Source of the DNA: Rhodoferax sp. U2-2l
Lineage (GTDB): Bacteria; Pseudomonadota; Gammaproteobacteria; Burkholderiales; Burkholderiaceae_C
Direction: 5' to 3'
Assembly: GCF_020594515.1 (NCBI RefSeq)
Contig: NZ_JAJCTH010000010.1
Location: 1-64,000 of the forward strand
DNA: 64,000 nt
In this document: in pieces, positions 43,553 through 52,777 of the stretch
Numbering within the stretch: the stretch's first letter is position 1
How the letters are laid out: each line of letters starts with the position of its first letter
Program-made: the position numbers and the translations under genes
Notes under the pieces: model-generated
The model's database searches: none
What the model saw: only the letters and a program-made list of their open reading frames with translations
Told to the model about the DNA's origin: nothing

Positions 43553-44529
43553 GGCAGCGTGGCAGCGGTGATCAAGCGGGTGTCGATGAGGGTCACCGAC
43601 GGCACCGCGCTGCCCTGCGCCAGCCGCAAGGCCAGGGCCACGCCCTGGTAGCCCTGTTCACCGGCCTGCTGGTCCACCGTGGCGGCCAGGCGTTGGCTGC
43701 GGATCTCGGCCAGCGCCTCGTCAAGCGCATCAAAACCGGCCACCTTGACGCCCTTGCGGCGGCTTTCCTGCAGGTATTTCAGGGCGCCGATGGCCATCAC
43801 GTCGTTGGACGCCACCAGCAGCTTGATGCGCGGGTGCTGTTTGAACAGTTGCCGGGTCACGGCGTAGGCCTCGTCAATTTTCCAGTTGGCGGTTTCCGAG
43901 GCCACCAGTCGGATGTTGGGGTTTTGCGCCAGGCCGCGGCGGGCCCCGGCGGCGCGCTGTTTGGCGTTGTCGGCGCTGCGGATGCCCTCCAGAATGGCAG
44001 CCTCGGTCGGCACGGTGATGCCCTGGGCCAGGAACTGGCCGACCTTGAACGCACCAGCCTCGTTGTCCACACTGACGAAGGGCACCGGCGCCAGGCCGGC
44101 CTGCTGCACCGCTTCGGGGTCCAGCCGGTTGTCGATGTTGACGATGCGGATGCCTGCGTCATGCGCTTTTTTGAGGGCTGGCACCAGCCGCTGCGAGTCG
44201 CCCGGGGCGATGACGATGGCGTCGACCTTGGCGGCAATCAGGTCTTCGACCAGCTGGATCTGCTGCTCGATGGAGGTTTCCTGGGCCGCGGTCTTGACGG
44301 TGAGGTTGACGCCGAGGTCTTTTTCAGCCCGCCGGGCGCCTTTTTCCATCTCGACAAAAAACGGGTTGGTCAGGGTTTTCATGACCAGCCCGATCTCTTT
44401 TTTGACCACCGGCGCGGGAGCGGGTGCCACCGGCTCGGGCGGTGTGTTGATGCTGGGGCCGGCGGATGGGCCACAACCCGCCAATCCCAGACTCAGGGCC
44501 GCGGTCAGTACCAATTGAAATAGATGCAT
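43549..44529 (-). CDS. Sugar-binding-like periplasmic lipoprotein (type I fold)
   Basis: A 326-residue protein with a lipobox LAGC (Cys19) and a Pro/Ala-rich linker, so it is lipid-anchored. The rest matches RbsB-like type I binding proteins: [61 protein letters not shown] and [29 protein letters not shown]. No ABC permease or ATPase is next to it; instead it heads a kinase/c-di-GMP operon. It is therefore probably a sensor subunit. Ligand unknown, pentose or related sugar by family. Confidence 0.85.
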   Translation of the reverse strand: MHLFQLVLTAALSLGLAGCGPSAGPSINTPPEPVAPAPAPVVKKEIGLVMKTLTNPFFVEMEKGARRAEKDLGVNLTVKTAAQETSIEQQIQLVEDLIAAKVDAIVIAPGDSQRLVPALKKAHDAGIRIVNIDNRLDPEAVQQAGLAPVPFVSVDNEAGAFKVGQFLAQGITVPTEAAILEGIRSADNAKQRAAGARRGLAQNPNIRLVASETANWKIDEAYAVTRQLFKQHPRIKLLVASNDVMAIGALKYLQESRRKGVKVAGFDALDEALAEIRSQRLAATVDQQAGEQGYQGVALALRLAQGSAVPSVTLIDTRLITAATLP

Positions 44530-44681
44530 CGACTTATTTTAGGAACTATGTCTGGGCCAACGACAGCCGCGCACGCACTATAAATGAAGCCAAGTCGCGG
44601 CTCGGACCCGTGCTGGCACCCAGCCGCAGCGCAGGGAGGCGCCCTGATCAAGTCTGGGGTGAGGTCGGGTCGGCGCCCACT

Positions 44682-45956
44682 TCAGCGGCTGATCCAGCTG
44701 GTTTGCCCGGGCCGCCCCGGCAGGTGCAACTGCGCGGCCACCGGGGCCGTCTCGGCCAGCAGCTGGCCGCGCCGCCACACCTTGAGCCGGGTGGCGCGCA
44801 GGCGCAGCGCTTCCACCGGGTTGCGGGCTTGCAGCAGCACCAGATCGGCGTGGCAGCCGGGGGCAATGCCATAACCCTCCAGCCCCATGACCTGGGCCGC
44901 GTTCACCGTGACCGCGTCAAAACACTGGCGCATGGCGGTCTGGCTGGTCATTTGCGCCACGTGCAGGCCCATGTGGGCGACTTCGAGCATGTCGCCACTG
45001 CCCAAGGAATACCACGGGTCCATCACGCAGTCGTGGCCAAACGCCACGTTGATGCCGGCCGCCAGCAGCTCGGGCACGCGGGTCAAACCACGGCGCTTGG
45101 GGTAGCTGTCAAAGCGGCCTTGCAAGGTGATGTTGATCAGCGGGTTGGCCACCGCGTGAAGCTGGCTCTCGGCCATCAGCGCGATGAGTTTGGAAACAAA
45201 ATAGTTGTCCATGCTGTGCATGGAGGTCAGGTGCGAGCCGGTCACGCGGCCTCTCAATCCCAGGCGCTGGGTTTCAAAGGCCAGGGTTTCCACATGGCGT
45301 GACAGCGGGTCGTCCGACTCGTCGCAGTGCATGTCCACCCGCAGGCCGCGCTCGGCGGCGATCTCGCACAGCAGCTTGACGCTCTGTGTGCCCTGTTCGT
45401 AGGTCCGCTCAAAGTGCGGGATGCCACCCACCACATCCACCCCTTTGTCCAGGGCACGCTTGAGGTTCGCCAGGGCGGTGGGTGCGCGCAACACACCGTC
45501 CTGCGGGAAGGCCACCAGCTGCAGATCAAGGTACGGCGCCACCTGTTGTTTGACTTGCAGCAGCGCATCCACCGCCAGCAGGCGGTCGTCGCACACGTCC
45601 ACATGGGTGCGAATCGCCAGCAGGCCTTTGGCCACGGCCCAGTCGCAGTAGGCCAGGGCGCGCTCAATCAGCGCCTCAGCCGTCAGCAGCGGTTTGAGTT
45701 CGCCCCACAGTGCAATGCCCTCCAACAGCGTGCCGCTTTGGTTGATGCGCGGCAGGCCGTAACTCAGCGTGGCGTCCATGTGGAAGTGCGGATCGACAAA
45801 GGGCGGGCTCAGCAACTGGCCCTGCGCATCCAGCGCCTGGTGCGCGGGCGCCTGCAGACCGGCGCTCACTTCGACGATGGTGCCGTTTTGCACGGCGACC
45901 GACATGGCGGTGCGCCCGTCGGGCAGGGTGGCGTTGTGAATCAGCAGGTCAAGCAT
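44682..45956 (-). CDS. codA: Cytosine deaminase (CodA type amidohydrolase)
   Basis: A 424-residue amidohydrolase close to E. coli CodA in length. Metal and catalytic motifs are DPHFHMD (His57, His59), THVDVCDD, the proton-relay HCDESDDP near 206, GSHLTSMHSMD and the C-terminal metal Asp in FGHDCVMDPWYSLG. It converts cytosine to uracil plus ammonia in the cytoplasm. It is the distal gene of the nucleobase transporter cluster, so the transporter may import cytosine; the uracil made would enter the reductive pathway encoded upstream. Gap 44530-44681 shows no gene. Confidence 0.9.
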   Translation of the reverse strand: MLDLLIHNATLPDGRTAMSVAVQNGTIVEVSAGLQAPAHQALDAQGQLLSPPFVDPHFHMDATLSYGLPRINQSGTLLEGIALWGELKPLLTAEALIERALAYCDWAVAKGLLAIRTHVDVCDDRLLAVDALLQVKQQVAPYLDLQLVAFPQDGVLRAPTALANLKRALDKGVDVVGGIPHFERTYEQGTQSVKLLCEIAAERGLRVDMHCDESDDPLSRHVETLAFETQRLGLRGRVTGSHLTSMHSMDNYFVSKLIALMAESQLHAVANPLINITLQGRFDSYPKRRGLTRVPELLAAGINVAFGHDCVMDPWYSLGSGDMLEVAHMGLHVAQMTSQTAMRQCFDAVTVNAAQVMGLEGYGIAPGCHADLVLLQARNPVEALRLRATRLKVWRRGQLLAETAPVAAQLHLPGRPGQTSWISR

Positions 45957-46033
45957 GGTGATGTGGGGTCAGGTGGTGATGTCAAAAAAGGCAGCAGGGC
46001 GTCATTTCAACACCATCTGCTGGCCGGAGGCGG

Positions 46034-46957
46034 TCAGCGCTCACCCTTGCGGTACGGCTTCATCAACGCCTGCGGGTAGCTGGCCTTGCGCGCCACCAGA
46101 ATCAGCGCCACGATGGACAAGATGTAGGGCAGCATCAGGTACAACTGGTAGGGCAACACCGCCTCATTCATCTGCTGCAGCCGTAGTTGCAGCGCATCAA
46201 AAAACGCAAACAGCAGCGCCCCCAGCAGCGCCTTCCCCGGTCGCCACGAGGCAAACACCACCAGCGCCACACAGATCCAGCCGCGCCCGTTGACCATGTT
46301 GAAAAAGAAGGCGTTGAACGCCGACAGTGTCAAAAACGACCCGGCCACACCCATCAGCGCCGAGCCCGCCACTATTGAGCCCGTGCGCACCCGCGCCACC
46401 GACACACCCTGGCCTTCGGCTGCCTGCGGGTTTTCGCCCACCATGCGCACCGCCAGGCCGACCGGCGTTTTGAACAGCACATAGGTGATGAGTGGCACCG
46501 CCAGCAGCGCCAGCAAAGTCATGGCGGTCTGCTGGGCCAGGATGGGAACGGGCAGCCAGCTCATCTCGGCAAACGGGGTGATGGTGGGGGGTGTGGTCAC
46601 TTTCGGAAAACTCACCCGGTAGCCGTAATAACTGAGCGCCGTGGCCAGCAGGGTGATGCCCAACCCGGACACATGTTGTGACAGCGCCAGCCCAACGGTC
46701 AAAAAGGCGTGCAACAGGCCCAGCACCGCGCCAGTCAGCGCCGCCACCGCCACACCGGCCCACAAGGGTGCGCCGCCGTACACCGCCAGCCAGCCGGTGA
46801 ACGCCCCGGCGACCATGATGCCTTCAATGCCCAGGTTCAACACCCCGGCGCGCTCACACAGCAGCACGCCGAGCGTGCCCAAAACCAGCGGCGTGGCAAT
46901 GCGCAGCACCGCGACCCAGAAGGCGGGGTTGGTGAGGATGTCGAGGAATTCAGTCAT
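46034..46957 (-). CDS. Nucleoside/nucleobase ABC permease 2 (BMP-type system)
   Basis: A 307-residue inner-membrane permease of the branched-type BPD_transp_2 family with about eight helices. The ATG at 46957 gives a 4-bp overlap with the preceding gene and is preferred over the GTG at 46963. Typical features are TLGVLLCERAGVLNLGIEGIMVAGAFTGW and the conserved GVAVRMVGENPQAAEGQGVSV-like segment (positions about 168-190, here GLAVRMVGENPQAAEGQG). It partners the next permease. Confidence 0.9.
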   Translation of the reverse strand: MTEFLDILTNPAFWVAVLRIATPLVLGTLGVLLCERAGVLNLGIEGIMVAGAFTGWLAVYGGAPLWAGVAVAALTGAVLGLLHAFLTVGLALSQHVSGLGITLLATALSYYGYRVSFPKVTTPPTITPFAEMSWLPVPILAQQTAMTLLALLAVPLITYVLFKTPVGLAVRMVGENPQAAEGQGVSVARVRTGSIVAGSALMGVAGSFLTLSAFNAFFFNMVNGRGWICVALVVFASWRPGKALLGALLFAFFDALQLRLQQMNEAVLPYQLYLMLPYILSIVALILVARKASYPQALMKPYRKGER

Positions 46958-48015
46958 TTCCACCGCACCCGGTACTGCGTCAGCAGCGTGGCCACCAGCA
47001 CCGCAATCAGCGAGGTGGCCACAATCACATCGGCGATGTAGGTCGGCACGCCGACGATGCGGCTCATGCTGTCGGCGCCCACCAGCACCCCGGCCACAAA
47101 CACACTGCCCAGCACCACACCCAGCGGGTGCAACCCGGCCAGCATGGCGATCACGATGCCGCTGTAGCCGTAACCGGGCGACATGTCCAGCGTCAGGTAA
47201 CTGGTGCGCCCGGCCACCTCGATGGCACCCGCCAACCCGGCCAGCCCACCCGAGAGCAGCGCCACCAGCACCACGGTCCGCGTGACCGACACCCCGGCAA
47301 ACGCGGCAGCGCGCGCGTTGGCCCCGACAGCGCGGATGTCAAAACCCGGCACCGTGTATTTCATCAGCGCCCAGATGGCGAGTGCCAGCGCCAGACCCCA
47401 CAGCAGGCCGGTGTGCACGCGGGTTTGCGGGATCAGTTTGGCCAGCTCCAGCTCAGGCAGCAGCGCCACACTTTGCGGCCAGCCCAAAGCGGTGGGGTCT
47501 TTCATCGGGCCGTCCAGCATCATCGAGACAAACAGCAGCACGATAAAGTTCAGCAGCAACGTGGTCACCACCTCGTCCACACCGAGCTTGGCTTTCAAGA
47601 GGGCCGGACCCAAGAGTAGGGTGGCCCCGGCCAGTGCCGCCGCCAGCATCATCAACACAAACAACAGCGCCGGTGGCAAATCAAAGCCGGTGCCGCCATG
47701 CAGACCACCCACCGCCACCGCCGCCAGTGCCCCCACATACAACTGGCCCTCGGCCCCAATATTGAACAGCCGCGCCTTGAACGCCACCGCCGCCGCCAGC
47801 CCGGTGAGCATCAGCGGGATGGCGCGGGTCAGCGTCTCGGACAACGCAAACACCGAGCCGAAACCGCCTTGGAATAACAGCCCATACGTCTGGCCGACCG
47901 GTGCACCAGCCCACAACACCAGCAGTGCGCTGATCAATAAGGTAAAAACCACCGCCCCCAGCGGTGCCAGCGCCAGCGCGGCGGGGGAGCTGTGGCTGCG
48001 TTTTTCGAGCCTCAT
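46954..48015 (-). CDS. Nucleoside/nucleobase ABC permease 1 (BMP-type system)
   Basis: A 353-residue permease; the start at 48015 overlaps the ATPase stop by 4 bp. Features include AFKARLFNIGAEGQLYVGALAAV, LLFVSMMLDGPMKDPTALGWPQS, VPGFDIRAVGANARAAAFAGVSV and SPGYGYSGIVIAMLAGLHPLG. These are standard for the larger permease of NupNOPQ-like nucleoside transporters. Confidence 0.9.
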   Translation of the reverse strand: MRLEKRSHSSPAALALAPLGAVVFTLLISALLVLWAGAPVGQTYGLLFQGGFGSVFALSETLTRAIPLMLTGLAAAVAFKARLFNIGAEGQLYVGALAAVAVGGLHGGTGFDLPPALLFVLMMLAAALAGATLLLGPALLKAKLGVDEVVTTLLLNFIVLLFVSMMLDGPMKDPTALGWPQSVALLPELELAKLIPQTRVHTGLLWGLALALAIWALMKYTVPGFDIRAVGANARAAAFAGVSVTRTVVLVALLSGGLAGLAGAIEVAGRTSYLTLDMSPGYGYSGIVIAMLAGLHPLGVVLGSVFVAGVLVGADSMSRIVGVPTYIADVIVATSLIAVLVATLLTQYRVRWK

Positions 48016-49571
48016 GAACGCACCTCGGCCACACCCGCCATGGCCAAGCCGATGGCTTCGCGGGTCCAATCCAGCGCGGGCCGGGCGGCGGTCATCTCGC
48101 CGGCGTGCATCACCGCCACCCGGTCGCCCAGGGTCAGCACCTCGTCCAGGTCGTCCGAGATCACCAGCACGGCGGCACCGGCATCGCGCGCGGCGATGAG
48201 TTGCGACTGCACATAGGCCACTGCGCCAATGTCCAGCCCCCAGGTCGGCTGGTGCGCAATGATCAGGCGCGGCGGGGTGCCTTCTACTTTTGAATGTGTA
48301 GCTTCTGATCTAGGATTCATAAGGGCCCGGCCCAGAATCAGCTTCTGCATGTTGCCGCCCGACAAGGCGCGTGCCGCCACCAGCGGGCCGCCGCCGCGCA
48401 CGTCAAAGGCGTCGATCACCTGTTTGGCAAACGCATGGGCACTGGCGCGGCGCACCCAGCCCCAGCGTGAGAAGGTCGGGCTGCGCAGCCGTTCGGAGGC
48501 AGCGTTTTCCCACACCGGCAGGTCACCCACCACACCCACGGCGTGGCGGTCTTCAGGGATTCGGGCCACGCCCAAGGCCACCAGCTCGGCCGGGTGCGGC
48601 GGCAGCGGCTGGCCCAGAAACGTGACGCTGCCCGAGGTGGCGGCGCGGGTGCCGCATAACAACTCGGCCAAGGCCACCTGGCCGTTGCCAGACACCCCGG
48701 CGATGGCCACGATCTCGCCCGCGCGCAAGTCGAGCGACACGTTGACCAGCCGCTCCCGCCCCGGCGCGGTGCTGACTTGGTTGAGCACACACACTGCGCC
48801 ACCCACCGCCTGGGCCGGGCGGCGCACCGGTGCGTCAATCGCGTGGCCTACCATCCACTGCGCCAGCTGGGCTTGTGTGGTGCCTTGGGCCGGAGCCTCA
48901 GCCACCAGTTGGCCGCCGCGCAACACCGCCACCCGGTCAGAGACGCGCAGCACCTCACCGAGCTTGTGGCTGATAAAAATGATCGACAAGCCCTGCGCCA
49001 CCATTTGGGCCAGCACCTCGAACAGGCTTTCAGATTCCTGCGGCGTCAGCACCGCCGTGGGCTCATCCAGAATCAGGATGCGCGCGCCCCGGTACAGCGC
49101 CTTCAGAACCTCCACACGCTGGCGCTCGCCCACCGACAGGTGGCCCACTTTGGCTTTGGCGTCCACCGTCAGGCCAAACTGCAGCGCCACCGCGGTGAGT
49201 TTGTCGATGGCCTCGGCATGGCGGGTGAAGGGTTGCCACAGCGGCTCAGAGCCCATCATGATGTTGTCAAGCACGCTCAGGTTGTCGGCCAGCGTGAAGT
49301 GCTGGTGCACCATGCCAATGCCTGCGGCCAGCGCGGCTTTGGGGTCGCCCGGCGGCAGTAACTGGCCTCGCACACGAATCTCACCCTCGTCCGCGGTGTA
49401 GTGGCCAAACAGGATCGACACCAGCGTCGACTTGCCCGCGCCGTTCTCCCCCAGCAGCGCCAGCACCTCGCCGCGCCCAAGTTCCAGCGAGATGTTGTCA
49501 TTGGCCACCAAATCGCCGAAACGTTTGGTGATGTGGGAGAGGGTGAGGACGGGTTGGGGCATGCGCGTCAA
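48012..49571 (-). CDS. Nucleoside/nucleobase ABC transporter double ATPase
   Basis: A 519-residue ATPase with two fused nucleotide-binding domains, as in sugar (RbsA/MglA) and BMP-type systems. The first has GENGAGKST near residue 41, LSVGERQRVEV and LILDEPTAVLTP. The second has a GVSGNGQ replacement for Walker A, LSGGNMQKLILGRAL and IAHQPTWGLDIGA. The degenerate second Walker A is normal for this family. It energises the two permeases next to it. Confidence 0.92.
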   Translation of the reverse strand: MTRMPQPVLTLSHITKRFGDLVANDNISLELGRGEVLALLGENGAGKSTLVSILFGHYTADEGEIRVRGQLLPPGDPKAALAAGIGMVHQHFTLADNLSVLDNIMMGSEPLWQPFTRHAEAIDKLTAVALQFGLTVDAKAKVGHLSVGERQRVEVLKALYRGARILILDEPTAVLTPQESESLFEVLAQMVAQGLSIIFISHKLGEVLRVSDRVAVLRGGQLVAEAPAQGTTQAQLAQWMVGHAIDAPVRRPAQAVGGAVCVLNQVSTAPGRERLVNVSLDLRAGEIVAIAGVSGNGQVALAELLCGTRAATSGSVTFLGQPLPPHPAELVALGVARIPEDRHAVGVVGDLPVWENAASERLRSPTFSRWGWVRRASAHAFAKQVIDAFDVRGGGPLVAARALSGGNMQKLILGRALMNPRSEATHSKVEGTPPRLIIAHQPTWGLDIGAVAYVQSQLIAARDAGAAVLVISDDLDEVLTLGDRVAVMHAGEMTAARPALDWTREAIGLAMAGVAEVRS

Positions 49572-49628
49572 ACCAAGGCTCCCGGATCAGGTCCGGGAAA
49601 ACCGCTTGATCATCGTCTTGATTGCCAA

Positions 49629-50630
49629 TTACTTGGCGGTGGACTTGGGCTGGCTGTCGTCTACCTTGACGCTGAACTTGCCCGCCACGATGTCGGCCTC
49701 TTTGGCCCGGACCTTGGCCACCACGTCGGCGGGCACTTTTTTCTCAAACGTGCCCAGCGGGGCCAGTGACGAGCCCTTGTGCTTCATCATCGAATACTGG
49801 CCGTAGTCCTCGGCGGTGAACTTGCCGTCTTTGACCAGCTTGATGGCACGGTCAGCCGACGGCTCAAAGTGCCACAGGGCCGAGGCCACCACCGTGTCAG
49901 GGTACTGCGCCTGGGTGTTGATCACGTTGCCAATCGCCAGCTTGCCTTTTTCCTTGGCGGCATCTGACACGCCAAAACGCTCGGCGTACATCACGTCGGC
50001 GCCCTTGTCGATCATGGCGAAGGCGGCTTCCTTGGCTTTGGGCGGGTCAAACCAGCTGTTGATGAAACTCACGCTGAATTCCACCTTGGGGTTGACCTCT
50101 TTGGCGCCCATCATGAAGGCGTTCATCAGGCGGTTGACTTCGGGGATGGGAAAACCGCCGACCATGCCGATCTTGTTGCTCTTGGTCATGCCGCCCGCCA
50201 CCATGCCGGAAAGGTACGCGGGCTCCTGGATGTAGTTGTCAAACACGCTGAAATTGGGTGCCACCGGTTTGCCACTGGACCCCATCAGGAACGAGACCTT
50301 GGGAAAGTCTTTGGCCACCTTGCGCGCGGCCGTTTCCACACCAAACACTTCGCCCACGATCAGCTGGCTGCCACCGGTGGCGTATTCGCGCATGACGCGC
50401 TCGTAGTCGGCGTTGCTGACGTTCTCGGACGCTTTGTACTCGATCTCGCCCCGGGCTTCGGCCGCTTTGAGCGCCTGGTGCAGGCGGCCGGCCCATTGCT
50501 GCTCAAACGGCACGGTGTAGATGCCAGCTACCTTGAGCTTGGCCTGGGCGAAAGTCAGGCCAGGGGTCAGGGCGACCAAAGTGGCAGCCAGGATGAGGGA
50601 TTGACGGCGGGAAAACGGTTTCAACGACAT
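49629..50630 (-). CDS. BMP-family periplasmic binding protein
   Basis: A 333-residue receptor with a signal peptide (LILAATLVALTPGLTFAQA). It matches the Med/BMP/PnrA group: AGIYTVPFEQQWAGRLHQALKAAE, DYERVMREYATGGSQLIVGEVFG, FLMGSSGKPVAPNFSVFDNYIQEPAYLSGMVAG, INSWFDPPKAKEAA and QYSMMKHKGSSLAPL. PnrA-type proteins bind purine nucleosides; here the neighbours suggest pyrimidine or cytosine-type ligands. GGAG precedes the ATG. The gap 50631-50887 carries its promoter and two palindromes. Confidence 0.88.
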   Translation of the reverse strand: MSLKPFSRRQSLILAATLVALTPGLTFAQAKLKVAGIYTVPFEQQWAGRLHQALKAAEARGEIEYKASENVSNADYERVMREYATGGSQLIVGEVFGVETAARKVAKDFPKVSFLMGSSGKPVAPNFSVFDNYIQEPAYLSGMVAGGMTKSNKIGMVGGFPIPEVNRLMNAFMMGAKEVNPKVEFSVSFINSWFDPPKAKEAAFAMIDKGADVMYAERFGVSDAAKEKGKLAIGNVINTQAQYPDTVVASALWHFEPSADRAIKLVKDGKFTAEDYGQYSMMKHKGSSLAPLGTFEKKVPADVVAKVRAKEADIVAGKFSVKVDDSQPKSTAK

Positions 50631-50709
50631 GGGTTTCTCCAGGTTAAGAACACTGCAAAATAAAGAGCTATGGCTGTCAATGAGGTCGGCGTTGGCGCCT
50701 TATTTTGAC

Positions 50710-50742
50710 CTTGTATTTACAAGCAGAATATGTGCCATTCTG
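50710..50742 (-). promoter_or_regulatory. Two adjacent palindromes upstream of the BMP transporter operon
   Basis: CTTGTATTTACAAG (50710-50723, 6-bp arms, 2-bp centre) abuts CAGAAT/ATTCTG (50724-50742, 7-bp centre). They lie 80-112 bp upstream of the binding-protein start in an AT-richer patch, a good location for a repressor or activator site. The first has the look of a GntR-type operator. Confidence 0.4.
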
Positions 50743-50887
50743 CAAAGCATCAAGCGGGGTTTTTCATTCAACACCGCTTTGGCATCCTGTTGGTCACCAC
50801 CCTCGAGTTCGAGTTGGTCGGGCGCCAGGATGTTGCGCAAGGCCAGCGTCTTTGTCACGAACCGTTGCCAGCTGGCCGAACATGCTG

Positions 50888-52147
50888 TCAGCCCGCCACC
50901 CCGGCCCGCTCCAGCATGGCGTGCAGCAGCACATTGCAGCCAGCGGCGATGTGTTCGGGCGTGGCGGATTCGATCTCGTTGTGGCTGATGCCGTTCAGGC
51001 AGGGGATGAAGATCATGCCGGTGGGGGCGAGTTTGGCCATGTAGACCGCATCGTGCCCGGCGCCGCTGACCACCGGCATGTTGGAATACCCCAGCTTGGC
51101 CGCTGCGCGTGCCACGGCACCCTTGCAGTCGTCATGAAAAACCTGCGCCGGGTAGCTCGACACCAGTTCAATCTTCACGTCCAGCCCGGTTTGGGTGCTG
51201 AGACTGACCGCAAAGGCTTTGACCTCGTCAGCCATGGTGTCCACCAGTGCATCAGAAGCGTTGCGCAGGTCGATGCTGAATTTGACCCGCCCCGGGATCA
51301 CGTTGCGGCTGTTCGGGAACACCTGCACCATGCCCACCGTGCCGCGCCCGTGCGGTGCGTGGCGCAAAGCCGTGGCCACCACCTCCTGCATGATGTGCGT
51401 GGCGACCTGCATCGCGTCGCGGCGCAATGCCATCGGCGTGGGGCCGGCGTGGGCTTCCATGCCGGTCACGGTGCAGTCAAACCAGCGGATGCCCAGCACG
51501 CCTTGCACCACACCAATCGTGACATCGTTGTCTTCGAGCACCGGGCCTTGTTCGATGTGGGTCTCAAAAAACGCGCCGATCGGGTGGTCGCCAGGCTCCT
51601 GATCACCGATGTAGCCGATGCGTGCCAGCTCCTCACCCACCGATTTGCCATCGATGTCTTTGGCAGCATAGGCGTGTTCCAGCGTGAAGGCTTTGGCAAA
51701 CACGCCCGAACCCATCATCACCGGCACAAAACGCGAGCCTTCCTCGTTGGTCCAGAAGCTGACCTCCATCGGCGCTTCGGTCTCGATCCCGTGGTCGTTG
51801 AGCGTGCGCAAAACCTCCAGGCCGGCGAGCACACCGTAGTTGCCATCGAACTTGCCACCGGTGGGCTGGGTGTCGATGTGGCTGCCGGTGACGATGGGTG
51901 GCAGGGCGTTGTTGCGGCCCGGGCGGCGCATGAAGCCGTTGCCGATTTTGTCGATGGTGACGGTCAGACCGGCTTCTCTGGCCCACTTGGTGACGAGGTC
52001 GCGGCCCTGTTTGTCCAGGTCGGTCAATGTCAATCTGCAAACGCCGCCTTTTTCAGTCGCGCCGATTTTGGCGAGTTCCATCAGGCTGTCCCAGAGGCGC
52101 TGGCTGTTGATGCGCAGGGTGGAGAGGTCGGTTGCTGTGGTGGTCAT
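50888..52147 (-). CDS. hyuC: Beta-ureidopropionase / N-carbamoyl amino acid hydrolase (M20 family)
   Basis: A 419-residue metal-dependent hydrolase of the AllC/HyuC group. Metal-site motifs are GSHIDTQPTGGKFDGNYGV (His and Asp ligands), WTNEEGSRFVPVMMGSG, ETHIEQGPVLED and GAGHDAVYMA, with the C-terminal His in GISHNEIE. In this setting it most likely performs the last step of reductive pyrimidine breakdown, splitting N-carbamoyl-beta-alanine to beta-alanine, CO2 and ammonia. AAGGAAG precedes the ATG. In an uninterrupted operon it would follow the dihydropyrimidinase gene directly. Confidence 0.88.
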   Translation of the reverse strand: MTTTATDLSTLRINSQRLWDSLMELAKIGATEKGGVCRLTLTDLDKQGRDLVTKWAREAGLTVTIDKIGNGFMRRPGRNNALPPIVTGSHIDTQPTGGKFDGNYGVLAGLEVLRTLNDHGIETEAPMEVSFWTNEEGSRFVPVMMGSGVFAKAFTLEHAYAAKDIDGKSVGEELARIGYIGDQEPGDHPIGAFFETHIEQGPVLEDNDVTIGVVQGVLGIRWFDCTVTGMEAHAGPTPMALRRDAMQVATHIMQEVVATALRHAPHGRGTVGMVQVFPNSRNVIPGRVKFSIDLRNASDALVDTMADEVKAFAVSLSTQTGLDVKIELVSSYPAQVFHDDCKGAVARAAAKLGYSNMPVVSGAGHDAVYMAKLAPTGMIFIPCLNGISHNEIESATPEHIAAGCNVLLHAMLERAGVAG

Positions 52148-52269
52148 GTCATCTTCCTTGGTGAATGGGTTGTCATCTGTTGCAAGTGGTGTGCCTGCAT
52201 TTCGCTTGGTTCTGCTGGCGTGGGCGGGTCGGCTGGCTGCCGCTGGCCGGGTTTCGCCCCGGCGGGCGA

Positions 52270-52303
52270 GTTACTTTCTTTTGCTTCGCCAAATGAAAGT
52301 AAC
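52270..52303. repeat. Hairpin of a widespread intergenic repeat
   Basis: Arms of 14 bp (GTTACTTTCTTTTG and CAAATGAAAGTAAC) pair with one mismatch around CTTCGC. From memory, similar sequence is common between genes in Burkholderiales and Xanthomonadales. The stretch 52148-52777 contains this hairpin, the longer inverted repeat at 52505-52586, and no gene. Confidence 0.6.
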
Positions 52304-52504
52304 CAAAGAAAAGGCGAGCCGACGTCCGGGCCGCTGCGCGGTGCCTTGCGCTGCTCACGTCAGGCGGGGTCTGGCTAAACTCGCTTCGCTCAAACAACGC
52401 CAGCCCTGATCCGCCTGCCGCTGCGCTGCTCAGCCCGGCCTCAACGGCGGGGAGAGTTACGGCACTTTGCTTCGCTCGTGCCAGGCTGCGTGTTGCTGTA
52501 GCGG

Positions 52505-52586
52505 AATTGGGGTCAGAGCCCAATTCGGGGTGGGAAACTTGCCTGGTCCAACAGGTTTTGCCCCGAATTGGGCTCTGACCCCAATT
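52505..52586. repeat. REP-type element: 26-bp perfect inverted repeat
   Basis: Arms 52505-52530 and 52561-52586 are perfectly complementary over 26 bp around a 30-base centre. The arm includes GGGGTCAGAGCCCAATT, the kind of palindrome found beside REP-associated tyrosine transposases. No such transposase gene is in the window, so this copy would be non-autonomous. Confidence 0.8.
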
Positions 52587-52777
52587 TTGCGGTGTCACGC
52601 CAAAACGATGGTCTTGGCTTTGGTTTTTACTGTTGGTGAGCCAACACCGCCCGTTGTCGCCGGAGAGGCAATGGCCGGGGGCCGATTTCTGGGCCTTTGA
52701 CAGTATGAGGCCCCCGGCCGTGCCCTCTCCGGCAGGCACGCGGCCTGCGCGCGGGAAACTATGGTTCGCCGAGTAGC

